From the NCBI RefSeq assembly GCF_022758235.1, contig NZ_JALEBG010000001.1, positions 992,001 to 1,056,000 on the forward strand: a stretch of 64,000 bases of DNA, in the 5' to 3' direction. Of the stretch, positions 60,895 through 64,000 are shown piece after piece (position 1 is the stretch's first letter; each line of letters begins with the position of its first letter). The notes beneath the pieces were generated by a model, which did no database searches, was not told where the DNA came from, and saw only the letters and a list, made by a program, of their open reading frames with translations. Origin of the DNA: Pontibacter liquoris. GTDB taxonomy: Bacteria > Bacteroidota > Bacteroidia > Cytophagales > Hymenobacteraceae. The position numbers were made by a program, and so were the translations under genes.

Positions 60895-61223
60895 TAGATT
60901 TCCTCCTCTGCAATAGGGTGAACACTCACGGCCCCGATGCAGTCTTTACAGCAGGCCAGCAGCAGGACCATCCGGTCTCTTGGGTTAAGTTTCCAGTTCC
61001 GCTCAGCGATGTCCAATAGCCAGCCTTCCGGTATCAGCCCATCGAAGAAAGGAAAAAGCACCCGGTCAGAATAAGGTTTCTCCTGCAGGGGGAGGGTAAG
61101 ACTGACCGGTACCGGAGCCTCGGAGCGGAGGTAGGCGGCATCATAGGTGAAGTGATACCCCGTATCATCCTGGCTGAGCCAGCCTGCTGTCTTATCCCCG
61201 AATTTAACTTCTGCCTTCCTCAT
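60894..61223 (-). CDS. hipS: HipS-like antitoxin (HipA N-terminal domain protein)
   Basis: This 109-residue protein corresponds to the Couple_hipA N-subdomain of HipA as a separate polypeptide: TAGWLSQDDTGYHFTYD, then PVSLTLPL, FPFFDGLIPEGWLLD and CCKDCIGAVSVHP. In tripartite hipBST systems this protein, rather than HipB, neutralises the HipT kinase. It overlaps hipB by 20 bp and hipT by one base, so all three are coupled. The gene appears intact although its kinase partner is broken. Confidence 0.88.
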   Translation of the reverse strand: MRKAEVKFGDKTAGWLSQDDTGYHFTYDAAYLRSEAPVPVSLTLPLQEKPYSDRVLFPFFDGLIPEGWLLDIAERNWKLNPRDRMVLLLACCKDCIGAVSVHPIAEEEI

Positions 61224-61431
61224 CTGCTAAAATATTTCGGTTGATGGGGAGTGGGCCTACTTGGTACCCAAAAAGTTGCAGAACCTGGTTCACTTTATCC
61301 AGGCGCAGGCTTTCTTTCCCTTGTTCCAGTTCCCGGATAAAGCGCAGGCCTACGCCGGCCTTTGCCGCCAGGTCCGGTTGGGTCAGCCCGGCTAATTTGC
61401 GCCGCTCCTTTACAAATTCATTTAACAACAT
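61204..61431 (-). CDS. hipB: HipB-like HTH repressor
   Basis: This 75-residue Xre-type DNA-binding protein (LNEFVKERRKLAGLTQPDLA, then VGLRFIRELEQGKESLRLDK) is typical of HipB/Y4mF antitoxin-repressors. It begins five bases after the first of four palindromes (61436-61575), which are probably its autoregulatory operators. It overlaps hipS. It appears intact. Confidence 0.92.
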   Translation of the reverse strand: MLLNEFVKERRKLAGLTQPDLAAKAGVGLRFIRELEQGKESLRLDKVNQVLQLFGYQVGPLPINRNILADEEGRS

Positions 61432-61435
61432 GTTC

Positions 61436-61575
61436 TATACCTTATCGGGTATAAAGATAACAAATATATTAGATTTTATACCTGATAGGGTATAAAAAAT
61501 TTAAATTATAAGAAATTATACCTTATCGGGTATGATTTTGTTTTAGAATGAAGGATTTAGCCCCGATAGGGTATA
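61436..61575. promoter_or_regulatory. Four phased HipB-type operators
   Basis: The palindrome TATACC-N6-GGTATA occurs at 61436-61453 (TATACCTTATCGGGTATA), 61477-61494 (TATACCTGATAGGGTATA), 61517-61534 (last base G) and 61558-61575 (left half degenerate, right half GGGTATA). Start-to-start steps are 41, 40 and 41 bp, close to four helical turns. They lie directly upstream of hipB, as the operators of E. coli hipBA do (TATCC-N8-GGATA there). Binding by this HipB is inferred. Confidence 0.85.
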
Positions 61576-62212
61576 AAATAGAGCCGCGCATTTGTCATGG
61601 TACAATGGGGCTATGCTACAGCAGAAACATGAATGGGCCTATAGTGCTGCCCGAAAAGAGAGGGAGTGGCCTACTCTCCGACGGTTGTTCTGCAGGCCGA
61701 AGAACTCCTCAAAGCCCTAAGCTGGTACCGGGAGAAAGCGTTCGACTGCTTATGTGAACACCTATAACAATCCTTTGTGTTAGCTTTAAGTAATGGAAAA
61801 AGATGAAGGTGACCGCCTCATACTTTCTTTTGGGAGCGGATAAGCCAGGGGAGCAGGTCCTGTCGTTCGTCTACCTTTTTCATGAACCTATTTGTATGAC
61901 AGGCTGTATGCGCAGAGTCATTCTAAATTGAAATGGTGCGATCATCACCATCTATGCGATCATCACCATCTATATAAATATATCCATTCAGAAAGCAACA
62001 TGGCGCTCATAGCGAGCTTGCTTCTACGTCATTGGGTCAAGCTTTTAAGCTCCGCTTGCTACCTCTTTTACAAGGGGTAGAGATAATGGCGAGGGAAATA
62101 GGAGAGGTGCTGCAGCCTGGTTAAACCGGTAACCTGGGAATGCCCCCGATCAAGGGAGGGCTTATACTTGACGGCATTCCGGTAAAAAGAGTATGCTGCG
62201 CATGGCCAAAGG
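61576..62212. other. Intergenic region with an 18-bp tandem duplication
   Basis: This 637-bp stretch has no supportable gene. A perfect tandem duplication of GCGATCATCACCATCTAT lies at 61938-61955 and 61956-61973. An open stretch near 61650-61757 (including LQAEELLKALSWYREKAF) looks mildly protein-like, lacks a start and matches nothing I know; it could be a remnant. A weak resemblance to the dispersed repeat (GCAGCCTGG, GGTAACCT) occurs near 62103-62137. A TATACTT lies at 62163. Confidence 0.4.
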
Positions 62213-62962
62213 CTAAACTCTGCCGGTTTCCCGGACCATGTTCAGGAACTCCTCCCGGTACGTTTCCCCTACTGGTATGGATCTATCGCCAATGTAGACA
62301 GTGTTGCCATCAATCATACTTACCTTATCAATAGAAATGATGTAGGAGCGGTGCACCCGGTAAAAAGGTGGCTGGGGCAACTGTCCCGCCAGGTCGGTGA
62401 GCGATTGGTAGGTGACCAGACGCTGGCCAGGCAGGTAAAGTGAAACATAGTTCTTTAGTCCTTCCACGTACAGGATGTCATTATAGGCAACCTTGAGAAA
62501 TTTGTTTTTGCTTTCGCCTTTTACAAACATATACTCCGGAACGGGTGCGGCGGCAGGAGCATACTCTGGCTTACTAGAAATACCGGCTGGTACTGTTTCC
62601 TGCTGTCGCTGCAGCATACTGTGCGCTTTGTGCACGGCCTTCAAAAACCGGTCGAATGGGATGGGCTTGAGCAGGTAATCCACCACGTCATGCTCGTAGC
62701 CTTCCAGCGCATACTCCGGGTAGGCAGTGGTCAGTATAACCTTGCACTTGCTGCCGCAGAGCTTCAGAAACTGAATGCCTGTCAGCTCCGGCATCTGTAT
62801 ATCCAGGAACACCAGGTCCACTTTGCCTTCCTGCACCCAGTTGATGGCCTCTATCGGGCTGGTGGTTTTACCTACCAGCTCCAGGAAAGGCACCTTGCTG
62901 ATGTAATCGGCAAGGATGTTGGCAGCGTAAGCTTCGTCGTCAACGGCAATGCAACGGATCAT
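62213..62962 (-). CDS. LytTR family response regulator
   Basis: This 249-residue regulator has a receiver domain (D54 in LVFLDIQMPEL), a linker of about 30 residues with Ala/Pro (EYAPAAAPVPEY), and a LytTR DNA-binding domain (about 145-248: FLKVAYNDILYVEGLKNYVS, FYRVHRSYIISIDKV). Its partner kinase gene lies upstream on the same strand, separated by 188 bp that include an inverted-repeat element. The spacing is unusual for this pair type. Confidence 0.95.
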   Translation of the reverse strand: MIRCIAVDDEAYAANILADYISKVPFLELVGKTTSPIEAINWVQEGKVDLVFLDIQMPELTGIQFLKLCGSKCKVILTTAYPEYALEGYEHDVVDYLLKPIPFDRFLKAVHKAHSMLQRQQETVPAGISSKPEYAPAAAPVPEYMFVKGESKNKFLKVAYNDILYVEGLKNYVSLYLPGQRLVTYQSLTDLAGQLPQPPFYRVHRSYIISIDKVSMIDGNTVYIGDRSIPVGETYREEFLNMVRETGRV

Positions 62963-63016
62963 TTGATTGAGTTCTGAGTTAGGGATGCGGAGTTCCGAGT
63001 TAAAATAGTAGTTTTT

Positions 63017-63156
63017 GTCTGTATCAGGATTTTCAGGATGAAGGTATCTTCAGGATTAATATACTTTGTTTAGGATTACCATGCACCATGGGTATAGCAG
63101 ATTATTGCAGGGCAACATCCTGTCCCTCTTAAAATTCTGTACATCCTGATTTAGAC
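63017..63156. repeat. Inverted-repeat element between the LytS and LytTR genes
   Basis: The left arm 63017-63039 (GTCTGTATCAGGATTTTCAG GAT) and the reverse complement of the right arm 63134-63156 (GTCTAAATCAGGATGTACAG AAT) agree at 18 of 23 positions. Additional CAGGAT words lie inside (63050, and reversed near 63117). The right arm includes the kinase stop codon. The structure looks like a REP/MITE-type palindromic element of about 140 bp. Confidence 0.6.
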
Positions 63157-64000
63157 GGTCTGCAGCTTCAGCGTGGTTTTATACTGCTGGCCATCCTCTT
63201 GCACGTCCAGGCTATACCTGCCGGGGTAAATCAAATCCAGGCGGCGGCGGATGTTAGGCAGGCCAATGCCGGTGGTCTGGTCTTTCTGGTTTTGGTTGAT
63301 ACGGTTGCTCACATCAAAGTATAATCTGTCTTTCTGCAGCTGCAGGTTTATGGTTACGGGGGCAGCGGCATCGTCTACCACGCCATGCTTCAGGGCGTTT
63401 TCTACAAATGGAATGAGCACCAGCGCCGGCACGCGCTGCCCGTTTACCTGGCCTTGTATGTTGAAGTTGACAAAGAAATTGTCTTCGAAGCGCAGGCGAT
63501 AGATGTCGAGGTAGTTGTGCAGGTAATCCACTTCCTTCTGCAGCTCTACTTTGCCGTCTTTGCTTTCGTGCAGCATGTAGCGCATCAGGTCTGATAACTT
63601 AATAATCGCTCCGCCCAGCTTATCGGATACCGGGTAAGCCAGCGAGTATAAATAATTGAGCGTGTTGTAGAGAAAGTGCGGGTTTATCTGTGTTTTCAGA
63701 AAGGCCAGTTCTGCCTGCGTTTTTTCCTGCTTTAGGGTGCGGTTTTCACGTTCCTTCTCTAAGGTCACCTCAAAAAACCAAACCACGGCTCCTAAAACGA
63801 TTCCAGGCAAAGCCCAGTAAAGGTTATCGAAAAAATAATAGGTAAGGGTCGTGCCTTCGCCGTAATTCCTGAACCCGAACAAAATGGGGAAGATAGTTTC
63901 TTCAATACCATAGCGAAGGCAAGTATAGAGCAGCATCACACCCAGTATACCAAGTCCCAGCATGAGCCAGTTCTTCCTTTTCATCCAGAAAGGTAGCACC
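63151..64000 (-). CDS. LytS-type sensor histidine kinase (5' end beyond the window)
   Basis: At least 282 residues are present, and the frame is open at the right edge. The visible part has two to three membrane helices (WLMLGLGILGVMLLY and NLYWALPGIVLGAVVWFF). A His_kinase domain follows with the phospho-His in KTQINPHFLYNTLNYLYSL, and a HATPase-like end with LVLIPFVENALKHGVV and GIGLPNIRRRLDLIYP. Relatives usually have four N-terminal helices, so about 50-80 residues are probably missing; a Met at 63984 is a possible but less likely start. It pairs with the LytTR regulator downstream. Confidence 0.9.
   Translation of the reverse strand, partial: VLPFWMKRKNWLMLGLGILGVMLLYTCLRYGIEETIFPILFGFRNYGEGTTLTYYFFDNLYWALPGIVLGAVVWFFEVTLEKERENRTLKQEKTQAELAFLKTQINPHFLYNTLNYLYSLAYPVSDKLGGAIIKLSDLMRYMLHESKDGKVELQKEVDYLHNYLDIYRLRFEDNFFVNFNIQGQVNGQRVPALVLIPFVENALKHGVVDDAAAPVTINLQLQKDRLYFDVSNRINQNQKDQTTGIGLPNIRRRLDLIYPGRYSLDVQEDGQQYKTTLKLQTV

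Overview
The window looks like chromosome from a Bacteroidota bacterium of roughly 50% GC, most likely Cytophagales/Hymenobacteraceae (a Pontibacter-like genus is my guess). The signs are a SusC/SusD pair with FecR-type and ECF sigma regulation, LytS/LytTR two-component pairs, an NtrC-type regulator beside a MacB/FtsX permease, BlaI/M56 signalling, outer-membrane lipoprotein hydrolases and weak Shine-Dalgarno sequences. I saw no rRNA, tRNA, CRISPR array, phage or intact insertion sequence.

Layout. 1-3.1 kb: the 3' part of an M20 amidohydrolase, a TRIC/UPF0126 channel and a ChaA-like antiporter. 3.2-8.4 kb (minus): an RND efflux operon (TolC, adaptor, permease; ATGA overlaps). 8.8-9.6 kb: a DUF1835 protein. 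9.7-15.1 kb: a histidine kinase and sigma54 response regulator (minus) divergent from an 808-residue ABC permease; two tandem palindromes 21 bp apart and a sigma54-like promoter lie between them. 15.3-20.8 kb: three evenly spaced operators, a BlaI-type repressor, an M56 (BlaR1-like) peptidase with a repeat-built tail, and a TonB-dependent receptor. 21.2-24.6 kb: an SRPBCC protein, a DUF1569 protein, a DUF1624 membrane protein and an SDR. 25.0-29.4 kb: arylsulfatase, BASS transporter and SulP transporter in apparent operon. 29.7-35.7 kb: DUF998, then (minus) a cyanophycinase-like peptidase, an AI-2E exporter and MprF, then HdeD. 36.9-41.9 kb: a DPP-IV-like S9 peptidase, a GH29 fucosidase and a flavin amine oxidase. 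42.4-44.7 kb: a LytS/LytTR pair. 44.9-59.2 kb: a polysaccharide utilisation locus (ECF sigma, FecR, SusC with STN domain, SusD, GH63-like hydrolase, GH2 beta-galactosidase) running directly into a homoserine-kinase-like gene and lysA. 60-61.6 kb: a tripartite hipBST-type toxin-antitoxin locus whose hipT kinase carries an in-frame stop and a frameshift, with four HipB-like operators about 41 bp apart. 62.2-64 kb: a second LytTR/LytS pair, the kinase cut by the window end.

Across all of this lies a signal that no gene call explains. The 7-mer AAGTATA (or its complement TATACTT) occurs about 90 times by my hand count, against about 8 expected by chance. It occurs on both strands, inside and outside genes and in all reading frames. 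It is thinly represented in the sulfatase-SulP operon, the sigma/FecR region and the hip locus. It resembles highly iterated words such as HIP1 or DNA uptake sequences, and I know of no description of it. A second unexplained item is a pair of about 73% identical, gap-free intergenic segments of about 105 bp (44.75 kb and 59.79 kb), each containing a 15-codon ORF that ends at the same place.
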